Below are positions 18,686 to 27,577 of a DNA stretch of 64,000 bases, one piece after another (the first letter of the stretch is position 1; the number at the start of each line of letters is the position of its first letter). The position numbers were made by a program, and so were the translations under genes. The stretch is from SG8-41 sp035649495. GTDB taxonomy: Bacteria > Pseudomonadota > Gammaproteobacteria > Burkholderiales > SG8-41. The stretch covers positions 8,359 to 72,358 of the forward strand of contig DASRJL010000106.1 in the NCBI GenBank assembly GCA_035649495.1. Direction: 5' to 3'. The notes below the pieces were generated by a model. That model made no database searches. It had not been told where the DNA came from and saw only the letters and a program-made list of their open reading frames with translations.

Positions 18686-19207
18686 GTGTCACAACTGAGC
18701 TACCTGTTGGATCGGTCGGCTATCAACCCTGCAAACAAGAACAAAAAACGTCCACTGCGCAGAAGGCTGCGCACTATTCTGCGCAAACTGCCTCTCGCCT
18801 CCTACCATCGTCGTGTGGATGCCTCGCTGGCGCAACGCCTGACGGCTTTGCGCAGTTGGCTGTCGAGGCGCCTTCAGAGCAACGCGTTTGCTGCGTTAAG
18901 CAGGGAACTTGACGCCGAGATCCGCTTGCGTGCTCAAGCGATGAGGGAGACATGGCAGGAAGCGGAGGATTTGGCGCGCATTGAAATCGCGCTTCGCATT
19001 CAAGCCGAAAAGAAGGCGCGCCAGGAAGCCGAGGCGAGGCTTGAGATCGAACGCAGGGCCCGGTGTGAAGCCGAGCGTCAGATCGAGCTGCTTGGGATCC
19101 CCATACGCCGCGCGCACCCGGAAACGATCGCTAGAGCCGAGCGCGAGATGCTTGCGCGCGTGCGGGCTGAACAACAGTTGGCGGTCTCCGAGTTGCGAGC
19201 CGCCTAG
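18686..19207 (+). CDS. Coiled-coil protein of unknown function, tandem copy 1
   Basis: A 173-residue charged protein. The N-terminal part is basic (KKRPLRRRLRTILRKLP). Residues about 60-150 form a long helix rich in Glu, Arg, Ala and Gln (RAQAMRETWQEAEDLARIEI and following), a likely coiled coil. The C-terminus carries IRRAHPETIARAEREM. GTG 18686 is chosen because it aligns with the ATG of the paralogue at 19435 (VSQLSYLL against MSQVSYLL); the ATG 18380 would add 102 unsupported residues. Family unknown. The pair sits in DNA that is less GC-rich than its surroundings, hinting at transfer. Confidence 0.6.
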   Translation: MSQLSYLLDRSAINPANKNKKRPLRRRLRTILRKLPLASYHRRVDASLAQRLTALRSWLSRRLQSNAFAALSRELDAEIRLRAQAMRETWQEAEDLARIEIALRIQAEKKARQEAEARLEIERRARCEAERQIELLGIPIRRAHPETIARAEREMLARVRAEQQLAVSELRAA

Positions 19208-19434
19208 GGCGGGGTTTGCCGTCGGGAAGTGCCAAGTCTTGCTCGAATGTCTCAACCTGACGACAAATTAAGCGTATGAACTCAAAAACATGTGTATAAA
19301 TTTTCATTTTAATGTCCCTGCTTGGAGACAGTCTGAGACAGGGAAGATCCGCTCGGAAGACGCTATCTAGCTGATACGATTGAACCTCCGGAAAGTGGCA
19401 CGCCGCTTGCTCCGACGCGGCCCCAGGAGGGAAT

Positions 19435-19950
19435 ATGTCACAGGTCAGTTACCTGTTGCAGCGCGGCGGCGCGGCGACCGGAAAGAGGCAGGAACGTCGA
19501 TCGCGCAGGCGGCTGCGCAATATTCTGCGCACACTGCCTCTCACCTCCTACCGTCGGGTGGATGCCTCTCTGGCTCAAGGCCTGACGGCTTTGCGCAGTT
19601 GGCTGTCGAAGCGCCTTCAGCAGGGCAAAGCGTATGCTGACTTAAGAAAGGAAATCGACGCCGAATTCCGCTTGCGTGTTCAAGCGATGAGAGAGACATG
19701 GCAGGAAGCGGAGGACTTGGCACGCACTGAAATCGAGCTTCGAATTCAAGCCGAACAGAAGGCTCGCCAGGAGGCCGAGGCGAGGCTCGAGATCGAACGC
19801 AGGGCCCGGTGTGAAGCCGAGCGTCAGGTCAAGCTGCTTGGGGTCCCCATACGCCGCGCGCACCCGGAAACGATCGCCAGAGCCGAGCGCGAGATGATTG
19901 CGCGCGTGCAGGCTGAACAATTGGCGATCTCCAAATCGCGAGGCGCCTGA
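19435..19950 (+). CDS. Coiled-coil protein of unknown function, tandem copy 2
   Basis: A 171-residue paralogue of the preceding gene, near-identical over RQEAEARLEIERRARCEAER and over RRAHPETIARAEREM, with more divergence in the basic N-terminus (QERRSRRRLRNILRTLP). ATG 19435 follows CCCAGGAGGGAAT. A long charged alpha-helical middle predicts a coiled coil. No signal peptide, membrane segment or enzyme motif is seen. The tandem arrangement with duplicated leaders implies a recent duplication kept under selection for the C-terminal half. Confidence 0.65.
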   Translation: MSQVSYLLQRGGAATGKRQERRSRRRLRNILRTLPLTSYRRVDASLAQGLTALRSWLSKRLQQGKAYADLRKEIDAEFRLRVQAMRETWQEAEDLARTEIELRIQAEQKARQEAEARLEIERRARCEAERQVKLLGVPIRRAHPETIARAEREMIARVQAEQLAISKSRGA

Positions 19951-20055
19951 GCCGGGGTTTGCCGTCGTCGCGGTCGCTGAAAGTCCCGTCGGGTCAGCCG
20001 GGTATGCCAGATTGGCGCGCGGGGAACTGACCGGTTCCAGGGGCGATGACGTTCA

Positions 20056-20078
20056 GGTATCATCGTTTGGATGATACC
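20056..20078 (+). promoter_or_regulatory. Hairpin enclosing the DAHP synthase start codon
   Basis: GGTATCATC (20056-20064), loop GTTTG, GATGATACC (20070-20078): a perfect 9-bp stem with the ATG at 20071-20073 in its 3' arm. In mRNA this would hide the start codon. Confidence 0.5.
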
Positions 20079-21159
20079 CGAGGGGTCTATCGCTCAAGAA
20101 AACACGGACGATCTGCGCGTCCGTGGCATTCAGGAATTGACGCCCCCCTCGGAGATTCTGCGGGAGTTTCCTCTGTCGTCCCGCGCAAAGAGCGTCGTGG
20201 CCGGGGCGCGCCAGGATATTCATCGAATACTGCACGGAGCGGACGGGCGGATCGTCATCATCATTGGCCCCTGTTCCATACATGACGTAAAGGCCGCTCG
20301 GGAGTATGGGGAGCGGTTGCTCGAGCTTCGTCAGCGTTTGGCAGAGAGTCTCGTCATATTGATGCGCGTCTATTTCGAGAAGCCGCGCACCACCGTCGGC
20401 TGGAAGGGGCTGATAAATGATCCCGGCCTGGACGGCAGCTTCAGGATAAACGACGGCCTGAGGATGGCGCGGCAGCTTCTGGTCGAGCTCAACGACTTGG
20501 GGATGCCCGTGGCGTGCGAATTCCTCGACATGGCTACGCCCCAATTCATTTCGGATCTGGTGTCGTGGGGCGCAATAGGCGCGCGCACCACTGAAAGCCA
20601 GGTGCATCGCGAGATGGCGTCCGGGCTGTCGTGCGCGGTAGGTTTCAAGAATGGAACGGATGGCAATGTGCGTATTGCCGTCGATGCGGTCCGGGCGGCC
20701 CGGGCGCCACATAATTTCATTGGTGTCACGAAAGCGGGACATTGCGCAATCGTCACCACCGGCGGCAACCCCGATTCCCACATCGTGCTGCGCGGCGGCA
20801 AGGTCCCGAACTACGATGCTGCGAGCGTGGATGCCGCGTGCAAGTCTCTGAGCGAGTCGGGCCTACCTCAAAATCTCATGATCGACCTGAGTCACGCCAA
20901 CTCGTCGAAGCAGTTCGAGAAGCAAATGGAGGGGGGTAGCGACGTTGCACGGCAGATCGCCGCTGGTGATACGCGCATCGTAGGCGTAATGGCCGAGAGC
21001 CACCTGCTCGCCGGGCGACAGGATCATGTTCCGGGCAAGCCCCTGGTGTACGGACTTAGCATTACCGACGGCTGCATCGGCTGGGAAGACAGCCAGCGGC
21101 TGCTGGAATCTCTTGCGGATGCGGTGACCGAGCGCCTGCTTCGGTTGGCGCGAGACTGA
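20071..21159 (+). CDS. 3-deoxy-7-phosphoheptulonate (DAHP) synthase, class I
   Basis: A 362-residue AroFGH-type DAHP synthase that joins phosphoenolpyruvate and erythrose 4-phosphate in the first step of aromatic amino acid synthesis. Marks include IIGPCSIHD (metal-ligand Cys), MRVYFEKPRTTVGWKG, SWGAIGARTTESQ, and DLSHANSSK followed by VMAESHL. Length is that of the feedback-regulated enterobacterial type. There is no obvious ribosome site at ATG 20071, and the start codon lies in a hairpin. Which effector isoform (Phe, Tyr or Trp) applies cannot be told, so I leave the symbol open. Confidence 0.93.
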   Translation: MIPEGSIAQENTDDLRVRGIQELTPPSEILREFPLSSRAKSVVAGARQDIHRILHGADGRIVIIIGPCSIHDVKAAREYGERLLELRQRLAESLVILMRVYFEKPRTTVGWKGLINDPGLDGSFRINDGLRMARQLLVELNDLGMPVACEFLDMATPQFISDLVSWGAIGARTTESQVHREMASGLSCAVGFKNGTDGNVRIAVDAVRAARAPHNFIGVTKAGHCAIVTTGGNPDSHIVLRGGKVPNYDAASVDAACKSLSESGLPQNLMIDLSHANSSKQFEKQMEGGSDVARQIAAGDTRIVGVMAESHLLAGRQDHVPGKPLVYGLSITDGCIGWEDSQRLLESLADAVTERLLRLARD

Positions 21160-21190
21160 CACTTGGCGCCCGCGCCGGGGCCAAGTGTCA
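21157..21190. terminator. Hairpin at the end of the DAHP synthase gene
   Basis: Perfect 11-bp stem TGACACTTGGC (21157-21167) and GCCAAGTGTCA (21180-21190), with a GC-rich loop; the stop codon forms its first bases. No T run follows. It lies between convergent genes and may end transcription from both sides. Confidence 0.55.
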
Positions 21191-21209
21191 GAAAGCGGTC
21201 AGTCAAACC

Positions 21210-22649
21210 TTACGCCGCCGCCTTTACCGGCGAGAATGCTTCCGCCAGTACGGCCTTGGCTTCCTTCGCGACCACCGTGCCGTCGAAGAAGCTGGGGTTC
21301 TGCCTGCCCCACAGCCGCACCGTGTTGGCGAACACGAAGTCGCGGAAGTTGTCCTCGGTGATGTGGCCGTCCTCGACCAGCTCGTAGGCTTCCGGCAGCG
21401 GGTCGCGGAAATCGATCACGTCGAAGTGGCCGATATCGGAGCTGTAGATCGCGTTCAGCTTCGACCCGAACGGGTTGCCCTTGCCGAACGCGGTCGCGTT
21501 CATACGATCGTCCGCCTCGCAGCCGAAGTAGTACGGCTTGGCGTAGAGGTCGACCCAGTCTTCCTTGCGCGTGATCTTGCACGGCGCGAAGTCGTCGAGC
21601 TCGGTGCGGTTGCCGATCAGCTTCTTGGCATCGGGTTCGGGCCAGCCGTCGCGCGACTTCAGGACAGCGGCGATGTCGCTGTAGCCGTGCTTCTCGACCA
21701 AGTCGAGCAGCAGCTTGCGGTCGAGCTTGTCGGGATCCATGCGCTCCAGCGCCCGCGCGCCGCGCCGCTCCCAATGCTCGATCAGGTCGCCGAAGAGCTG
21801 GCAGCCCCAGCCTACGCCGCCTTCGAGGAAGGCGAAGTTCAGCTCGGGGAAGCGCCGCGTCACGCCGCCGAGGAAAATGGCCTTGGCGACCGCGTGGCCG
21901 GCCGCCGCGAAGTGGCCGATGTGGTTGTAGACGAAATTCGAGGGCGAGTTGCGCAGCCCCTGGCCGCTCGCGCTGCTGTGGAAGGTCGGAGCGATCTTCA
22001 GCTCGACGCACTTCTTCCACACCGGGTCGTAGTTGTGCGGGCTGTCGATCGCGAGCACGTCGTACCACACGGAGCCGTCGGCTCCCTTGCGCGACATGCC
22101 GCTGCCGAACATGCCGACCTTGGAGCCGAGCTGCTTGGTGACGAATTCGAGCTCTTCGATCGCCTCTTCCGGCGAGTGCATCGGAATGATCGCCGCCGGC
22201 GTCATGCGGTCTTCGAGGCCGCGGAAATAATCGGCCGAGACGATGTTGTAGGCGCGGATGACGGCGCGCCGGGTCTCGTCGTCCTTGATGCGCGGCAGGC
22301 GCAATCCGGAGGTCGGGTAGATCACGGCGAAGTCCGTACCGATCTCGTCGAGCCGCTCGTAGAGCATCTTCGGCATCATCGCGGTCGCGCGGTCGAGCGT
22401 ATTTTCGGCCTGGCGGTTCCAGAAATTGGGCATGGCGACGCGTTTGTCGTCGCGCGCTGACTGGGTCATCTTGAGCGCGTCGGAGGTCGTCTTCAGCGCG
22501 GCGATGAAACCGTCCGCCGCCTTGTCGCTGACCGCCTTCCGCATCTTCTCGGCGAAGACCGGGGTGTATTCGAGCCAATGACCGTCGCCGTCGACGACCG
22601 GATGCTTCAGCCGGGAATGGACTTCCGCGGGTTTCAGATGCGCGCTCAT
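21210..22649 (-). CDS. Amidohydrolase-family protein (amidohydrolase 2 type)
   Basis: A 479-residue metal-dependent hydrolase or decarboxylase of the ACMSD-like amidohydrolase 2 family. The first metal-site strand reads HPVVDGDGHWLEY near residues 15-27, a His-poor variant of the usual DxHxH. Later motifs are FHSSASGQG, FLEGGVGWG and the terminal GNPFGSKLNAIYSSDIGHFD, with the metal Asp. Start ATG 22649 follows GGAGGATAAC; the extra 21 codons to 22712 are not needed. Substrate unknown. No adjacent co-directional gene. Confidence 0.82.
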   Translation of the reverse strand: MSAHLKPAEVHSRLKHPVVDGDGHWLEYTPVFAEKMRKAVSDKAADGFIAALKTTSDALKMTQSARDDKRVAMPNFWNRQAENTLDRATAMMPKMLYERLDEIGTDFAVIYPTSGLRLPRIKDDETRRAVIRAYNIVSADYFRGLEDRMTPAAIIPMHSPEEAIEELEFVTKQLGSKVGMFGSGMSRKGADGSVWYDVLAIDSPHNYDPVWKKCVELKIAPTFHSSASGQGLRNSPSNFVYNHIGHFAAAGHAVAKAIFLGGVTRRFPELNFAFLEGGVGWGCQLFGDLIEHWERRGARALERMDPDKLDRKLLLDLVEKHGYSDIAAVLKSRDGWPEPDAKKLIGNRTELDDFAPCKITRKEDWVDLYAKPYYFGCEADDRMNATAFGKGNPFGSKLNAIYSSDIGHFDVIDFRDPLPEAYELVEDGHITEDNFRDFVFANTVRLWGRQNPSFFDGTVVAKEAKAVLAEAFSPVKAAA

Positions 22650-22839
22650 CGTTATCCTCCAGTGGGTGGGTAGACCAGAGGAAAGCGTAGGCCTGCCGCC
22701 GGGGCGTGTCAAACAAAAGCGGGAGCGCGCGGCCGCTCAAGCCCACTTCGGCGTCCACATAGCGGAAGGGCTGCCGAGGATGAGATCTACGGCCTGCCAG
22801 TGCCCCCGGGCATATCGAGTCCACACCGCGGCGCACCCT

Positions 22840-23772
22840 TCACCGCGGCACCTGCGTCGTGCGGAAGAACTCGAGCAGCATGAAGTCCTCCAGCCCCGCG
22901 TTGTCCCGCAAGCGGGCGGACAGGGTGACGTTGCGGCCCAGCCGCGGCGACTCCCACAGGAATTCCTCCTGCTCGTGCTCGCGGATGATCGCGATCATCC
23001 TGCGGACGACCGCGACGCGGATATCGCTCGCGTCTCCCTTGCGCACTTCAATCAGCTGCGTCGTATTCCGTCGTATGTCCTTGTTCCAGCCATAGAACAG
23101 GAACTCGGCGTCGCTGTAGCCCAGGCGCTGGATCTGGAATACGCCGCCGCCGTTTTTCGTCGCGTCCGCCCCGAAGCTGGGGGTGCGATTCAAGCCCAGA
23201 TTGGCCGCGATCGCGCGGTCACCCCGCGCAGCATCGCTCTCGACCGGCGCAGACGGCCCACGGTCGGGCGACGGCGAAAACGGAGCCGGTGGCGCAGACG
23301 CGAGGTTGGCACGTTTCCGCGCCTCCATATCCGACGCGAAATCGCCTGCGGGCGTGGGCGGTGCCGGCGCGGCACGCGCGGTAGCGGGCGGGGGCGCCGG
23401 CACGTCGGGCGCCGGCTTGTTGAGCGCCATGACCGGCGGTGACGGTGCCCGCCGGGGCCGCGCTTCTGCCACGGGCGGCGGCGCCTGCGGCACGGCCGAG
23501 GGCGCAGGTCGCGGCGCCGCTCTCATTGCCGGTGAGGGCGGTGGCGCCGGCGGCGGACTGGGCGGCGGAGCGAGATTCACCACCAGCGAACGGCTGGTTT
23601 CCCCCTGCGCCAAGTCATCGGCCGACGGCAGGTGCATCTGCGGCAGCCACTTGCCCAGCATCAGCACGTGCACGAGCACGGACAGCACGACCGCCACCCG
23701 GAAGGTGGGGAGCGTCAGGGCGTCGCGCCGGTGGCCGTAAGCATCCAGAACAGGTTCTAATGTCTGACTCAT
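22840..23772 (-). CDS. TonB-like protein without a classical C-terminal domain
   Basis: A 310-residue protein with one N-terminal membrane segment (about 24-42, FRVAVVLSVLVHVLMLGKW). It contains SVLVH (Ser31, His35), the S-x3-H motif through which TonB and TolA sense ExbBD or TolQR. A long Pro/Ala-rich linker (about 65-160) spans the periplasm. The C-terminal about 110 residues (from FQIQRLGYSDAEFLFYGW) do not show the usual TonB fold signature. It may energise an unidentified outer-membrane or envelope process. ExbB/ExbD are not in the window. Start ATG 23772 is chosen at MSQTLEPV; 30 upstream in-frame codons lack sense. Confidence 0.65.
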   Translation of the reverse strand: MSQTLEPVLDAYGHRRDALTLPTFRVAVVLSVLVHVLMLGKWLPQMHLPSADDLAQGETSRSLVVNLAPPPSPPPAPPPSPAMRAAPRPAPSAVPQAPPPVAEARPRRAPSPPVMALNKPAPDVPAPPPATARAAPAPPTPAGDFASDMEARKRANLASAPPAPFSPSPDRGPSAPVESDAARGDRAIAANLGLNRTPSFGADATKNGGGVFQIQRLGYSDAEFLFYGWNKDIRRNTTQLIEVRKGDASDIRVAVVRRMIAIIREHEQEEFLWESPRLGRNVTLSARLRDNAGLEDFMLLEFFRTTQVPR

Positions 23773-23943
23773 CGTCGATCGCAGCGGATAAGCTTCTGCT
23801 GCCGCCGCGGGGGTGAACGGGCCCTCCCGGGCCAATTTTCCTCCTGGCCCGCTATCCTGCATAGCGGATGCGGGTAACTAGGCAACGCCGGTCCTCGCAC
23901 GGAGTAAAGTGCTGCGTCCGGGTCACAAGACTGGAGAACGCCT

Positions 23944-24909
23944 GTGAAAGTTCAGTGGTCGATCGCGGCAGCGGCGGCAATGATCGTGGGCGGGGCGGCG
24001 CTGGCTGCCGCCGCGGAGCCGGCGTACCCGGAGCGGCCGGTCAGAGTCTTCGTCGGGCTGGCGCCGGGCGGCGGCACCGACAGCGTGGCGCGTATCCTTA
24101 CGCAAAAGCTGGCCGAAGTGTTCGGCCAGACTTTCGTCGTCGACAACCGGCCCGGCGCCGGCGGCAACGTCGCGGGTGAGCTGGCCGCGCGCTCGGCGCC
24201 GGACGGTCACACCCTCATCATCGTCACGCCGACCCACGTGGTGAATCCCAGCCTGTACCGCGACGTGCGCTACGACGCCATCAAGGACTTCGCGCCGGTC
24301 GGCCTGCTCGTGCACTCCCAGTACTACCTGTCCGTGGCCAACGCCGTGCCCGCGACCTCCGTCAAGGAGCTGATCGCGCTGGCGAAGACGCGGAACCCGC
24401 GCCTCACGTACGCCTCTACCGGGATCGGCAGCGCCAACCATCTGGCAGGCGCGCTGTTCCTGCATATGGCCGGCATCGAGATGACCCACGTGCCGTACAA
24501 GGGCGGCGCTCCCGCGGTGGCGGCGCTCCTCACGGGCGAGGTGCACGTCTCCTTCACCAGCAGCGTCGCCCTCACCCAGGCGAAGGCCGGGCGTTTGAAG
24601 ACGCTCGCGACCACGGGGGCAAAACGCTCGCCAGCTGCGCCTGAACTCCCCACGATCGCTGAATCGGGCGTGCCGGGCTACGTGGTGACGGGGTGGTACG
24701 GCGTGTCGGCGCCGGCGAAAACTCCGAAAGCGGTGGTGACGCGTCTCAACAGCACCATCAACCGCGTGCTGCCCGAACTGCAGGACCGCTACACGGCGCT
24801 CGGCATGGAACTGGCCGGCGGCACACCCGAGGAATTCGGCGCGTTCCTGAAGAGCGAGCTGGAGAAATGGGCGCGCGTGGTGAAGCTGTCAGGCGCAAGG
24901 GCAAACTGA
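23944..24909 (+). CDS. Bug/TctC-family solute receptor
   Basis: A 321-residue receptor with a signal peptide (about 1-24, AAAAAMIVGGAALAAAAEP) and family hallmarks LAPGGGTDSVARIL, VVDNRPGAGGN, SAPDGHT and HVPYKGGAP. Start GTG 23944 follows GGAGAACGCCT. A CoA transferase begins 12 bases after the stop, so the receptor probably delivers a carboxylate that the transferase activates. Confidence 0.92.
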   Translation: MKVQWSIAAAAAMIVGGAALAAAAEPAYPERPVRVFVGLAPGGGTDSVARILTQKLAEVFGQTFVVDNRPGAGGNVAGELAARSAPDGHTLIIVTPTHVVNPSLYRDVRYDAIKDFAPVGLLVHSQYYLSVANAVPATSVKELIALAKTRNPRLTYASTGIGSANHLAGALFLHMAGIEMTHVPYKGGAPAVAALLTGEVHVSFTSSVALTQAKAGRLKTLATTGAKRSPAAPELPTIAESGVPGYVVTGWYGVSAPAKTPKAVVTRLNSTINRVLPELQDRYTALGMELAGGTPEEFGAFLKSELEKWARVVKLSGARAN

Positions 24910-24921
24910 AAGGACACGAAC

Positions 24922-26139
24922 ATGGGTGCAGATGGAAGCAACGCAACGCGTTTACCGCTTACGGGAGTAGTGGTGCTCGATCTCACGCTGGCGCGCGCAG
25001 GCCCCACGTGCGTCAGGCACCTCGCGGACTGGGGCGCCGACGTGATACGGATCGAGCCGCCGGAAGCGATGGGCGAAGACGTGATCGGCCGGCGGCACGG
25101 GTCCGACTTCCAGAACCTGCACCGCAACAAGCGCATGGTCCAGTTGAATCTCAAGAGCGAGCGCGGCTACAACGTGTTCAAGCGGCTCGTCGAGCGCGCG
25201 GATGTGCTCGTCGAGAACATGCGCGCGCCGGTCAAGGACCGTCTGAAGATCAGCTACGACCACCTGAAGCCGTTGAACCCGCGCCTGGTCTACGGCAGCA
25301 TCAGCGGCTTCGGGCAGACCGGCCCGTACCGCGAGCGCGGCGGCGTGGACCAGATCGCGCAGGGACTGGGCGGGTTGATGTCCATCACCGGCGCGCCCGA
25401 GCACGGTCCGATGCGGGTGGGCATTCCCATCACCGACCTCACCGCCGGCAACTTGCTGGCGCTCGCCATCTCCCTGGCGCTCTTCGACCGCAGCCGTACC
25501 GGCGAAGGCCAGTGGGTGCACACCAGCCTGCTCGAATCGATGATCTTCATGCTCGACTTCCAGGCGTCGCGCTACCTCGTCAAGGGAGAGGTCGCCAACC
25601 AGGAGGGCAACAACCACCCCACGTTCACGCCGACCGGCGTGTTCCCGACGAGCGACGGCTATATGAACATCGCGGCAAGCTCGGGACGCCTGTGGCCGCG
25701 GTTGTGCGACGCGCTCGGCAAGCCGCAGTGGAAGGACAAGGCCGGGTGGAACACCTCCGCGGGCCGCACCAAGGACCGCCCTGCCCTGAACCAGGCGATC
25801 GAGGAAGTTACCCGCCACAAGCCGGCGGCGCACTGGGTCGAAAGATTCGAGGAGGCAGGAATACCGGCGGGTCCCATCAACACCGTGGACAAGGTGTTCG
25901 CCGACCCGCAGGTGCAGCACCTCGCGATGGACCAGCCGGTCAAGGGCTCGGTCATGGGCGATACCAAGCTCGTTTCCTCTCCCCTCAACTTCACCGGCAA
26001 GTCGAGAGCGATACGCAGTCCCGCGCCGGAACCCGGGACTCACACGGACGAAGTGCTGGCGTGGCTGGGCTACTCGAAGCAGGAGCTCGAGGAATTGCGC
26101 GCGGCGGGCGTTACGCAGCCGGCGACGCAAGCTGCGTAG
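24922..26139 (+). CDS. CaiB/BaiF-type family III CoA transferase
   Basis: A 405-residue class III CoA transferase moving CoA between acyl-CoA and a free carboxylate through an aspartyl thioester. Recognisable stretches are GVVVLDLTLARAGPTCVRHLADWGADVIRIE at the N-terminus, YGSISGFGQTGPYRERGG, and AGIPAGPINTVDKVFADPQV near the end. Length fits the family. The substrate is likely the ligand of the co-transcribed Bug receptor. GAAAGGACACGAAC precedes the ATG. Confidence 0.93.
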   Translation: MGADGSNATRLPLTGVVVLDLTLARAGPTCVRHLADWGADVIRIEPPEAMGEDVIGRRHGSDFQNLHRNKRMVQLNLKSERGYNVFKRLVERADVLVENMRAPVKDRLKISYDHLKPLNPRLVYGSISGFGQTGPYRERGGVDQIAQGLGGLMSITGAPEHGPMRVGIPITDLTAGNLLALAISLALFDRSRTGEGQWVHTSLLESMIFMLDFQASRYLVKGEVANQEGNNHPTFTPTGVFPTSDGYMNIAASSGRLWPRLCDALGKPQWKDKAGWNTSAGRTKDRPALNQAIEEVTRHKPAAHWVERFEEAGIPAGPINTVDKVFADPQVQHLAMDQPVKGSVMGDTKLVSSPLNFTGKSRAIRSPAPEPGTHTDEVLAWLGYSKQELEELRAAGVTQPATQAA

Positions 26140-26143
26140 CGGC

Positions 26144-27184
26144 CTATCGGCTCATTGAGCGCCGCTCAGTTTCGTCGGCGACCTCTGCTTCGATGAGGTC
26201 GATCAAGCCGCGCACCCACGACTCGCGGATGCCGTGCCCTATGAACACGATGCGCGTGCGCCGGTCATCCGACGGCCAGCGGGGAAGCCAGACCGGCGCG
26301 TGGTAGACGTGCTGCACGCCGTGGATCACCGCCGGGCAGTCGGGGCGCTCGGCGACGCGGACGATGCCCTTCATGCGCCACAGGTCCGCGCCGCAGTTTT
26401 CCGCCAGCGCCGCGAGCACCAGCGCGAGCGTCACGGCGCGCACCGGTTCCTCGCGGACGATGCAGAAAGTTGTGACGCCATCGTGATGGTGGTGATGGCG
26501 GCGGTGCGCATCGCCGGCCGCCGCGGTGATCGCCTCGCCGGCCAGCCAGGCGCGAACGTCGGGATGCCTGTCCGCGGTGTCGTACGGCCCGCAGTCGAAC
26601 AGCTCTGACGGCGCGATCTCGCCGCGTACGACCGCGACCACTCGCGCACCGGGATTGACGGCGGCGAGGCGCTCGCCGACCTCGGCCGCACGGGCGCCCG
26701 GCAGGTCGGTCTTGGTGAGCACGATTCTGTCGGCGACGGCGGCCTGGCGCAGCGCCTCCTCGTGCCGCGTGAGCGTCGCGAGCCCGGTGAGCGCGTCCAC
26801 GGTCGCCACGACGCCATCCAGCGCATAGACGTCGCAGAGGTCGCGGTCGGTCATCAACGCATGCAGGATAGGCGCCGGATCGGCGAGCCCCGTGGTCTCG
26901 ACGACGACACGCTCGAAAGGCGGCACCGTTCCCGCTGCGCGGCGCGCGGCGAGATCGGAGAGCGTAAGCACGAGATCGCTCCTCACGTTGCAGCACAGGC
27001 AGCCGTTCGACAATTGCACGAAGCTCTCGTCGCTCGTCTCGATGAGATCGTGATCCAGCCCGATCTCGCCGAACTCGTTGATGATGACCGCCGTCCGGCC
27101 CATCGCCGGGTCGCGCAGCAGGCGCCCGAGGAGCGTCGTCTTGCCGCTCCCCAGAAAGCCGGTGATGACGGAAACGGGGATCAT
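26144..27184 (-). CDS. CobW/COG0523-family GTPase (metal chaperone)
   Basis: A 346-residue G3E-family GTPase that delivers metal to client enzymes. It shows the P-loop GFLGSGKTT (9-17), the metal-binding CLCC motif after SNG, ETTGLADP, LTKTD for guanine specificity, and a His-rich stretch HRRHHHHHDG. The ATG at 27184 overlaps the stop of the upstream small gene (TGATG), so translation is coupled. It is the last gene of an operon with a hydantoinase, a zinc enzyme that is the probable client. Confidence 0.92.
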   Translation of the reverse strand: MIPVSVITGFLGSGKTTLLGRLLRDPAMGRTAVIINEFGEIGLDHDLIETSDESFVQLSNGCLCCNVRSDLVLTLSDLAARRAAGTVPPFERVVVETTGLADPAPILHALMTDRDLCDVYALDGVVATVDALTGLATLTRHEEALRQAAVADRIVLTKTDLPGARAAEVGERLAAVNPGARVVAVVRGEIAPSELFDCGPYDTADRHPDVRAWLAGEAITAAAGDAHRRHHHHHDGVTTFCIVREEPVRAVTLALVLAALAENCGADLWRMKGIVRVAERPDCPAVIHGVQHVYHAPVWLPRWPSDDRRTRIVFIGHGIRESWVRGLIDLIEAEVADETERRSMSR

Positions 27185-27510
27185 CAGGCGCCAGGCGCCG
27201 GGGCGATGCGCACCGCGCTGCCGCGATTCACGCCCAGCGCGCCGCGCACGGCGCCCAGCATTCCGACCAGCGAGGCGCAGGCTCGCGGGCGCGTCTCGCG
27301 CGGACCGCCGGAGGCTTCGCCGGCAGCGCGCCAGCGCACGAGCCAGCGGCACGGCGGCGCTTCTCCGGAAGGGCGCTCGATCCACACGATGGCACCGTCG
27401 GCCGCGCGGACCAGCGCAACGACCGTCCCTTCGCCCGCTTCAACCGTGCCGGCGACACGCCACAGGGCGAGGCTGTCGGCGACGAAATTCCGGAGCTGAC
27501 CGTCGTCCAT
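27184..27510 (-). CDS. Small hypothetical protein linking hydantoinase and CobW genes
   Basis: A 108-residue protein of unknown function, read in the frame starting MDDGQLRNFVADSLALWRVA after a GGTGAGGAG site at 27510. It contains a beta-rich middle (TVVALVRAADGAIVWIERP) and a C-terminal stretch ASLVGMLGAVRGALGVNR. No metal motif or signal peptide is seen. Its stop overlaps the CobW start by one base and it follows the hydantoinase gene by 62 bases, so it probably works with one of them. Overlapping frames on the same strand look less protein-like. Confidence 0.55.
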   Translation of the reverse strand: MDDGQLRNFVADSLALWRVAGTVEAGEGTVVALVRAADGAIVWIERPSGEAPPCRWLVRWRAAGEASGGPRETRPRACASLVGMLGAVRGALGVNRGSAVRIAPAPGA

Positions 27511-27542
27511 CTCCTCACCCTCGCGGCCCGTTACGCGGCTGG

Positions 27543-27577
27543 CTCGCAGCTGGCAGCTCGTAGCCCGGAGCTCTAGA
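27543..27577. repeat. Heptad array H5
   Basis: Five units of CTCGCAG type (CTCGCAG, CTGGCAG, CTCGTAG, CCCGGAG, CTCTAGA), overlapping the stop codon of the hydantoinase gene. Confidence 0.5.
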
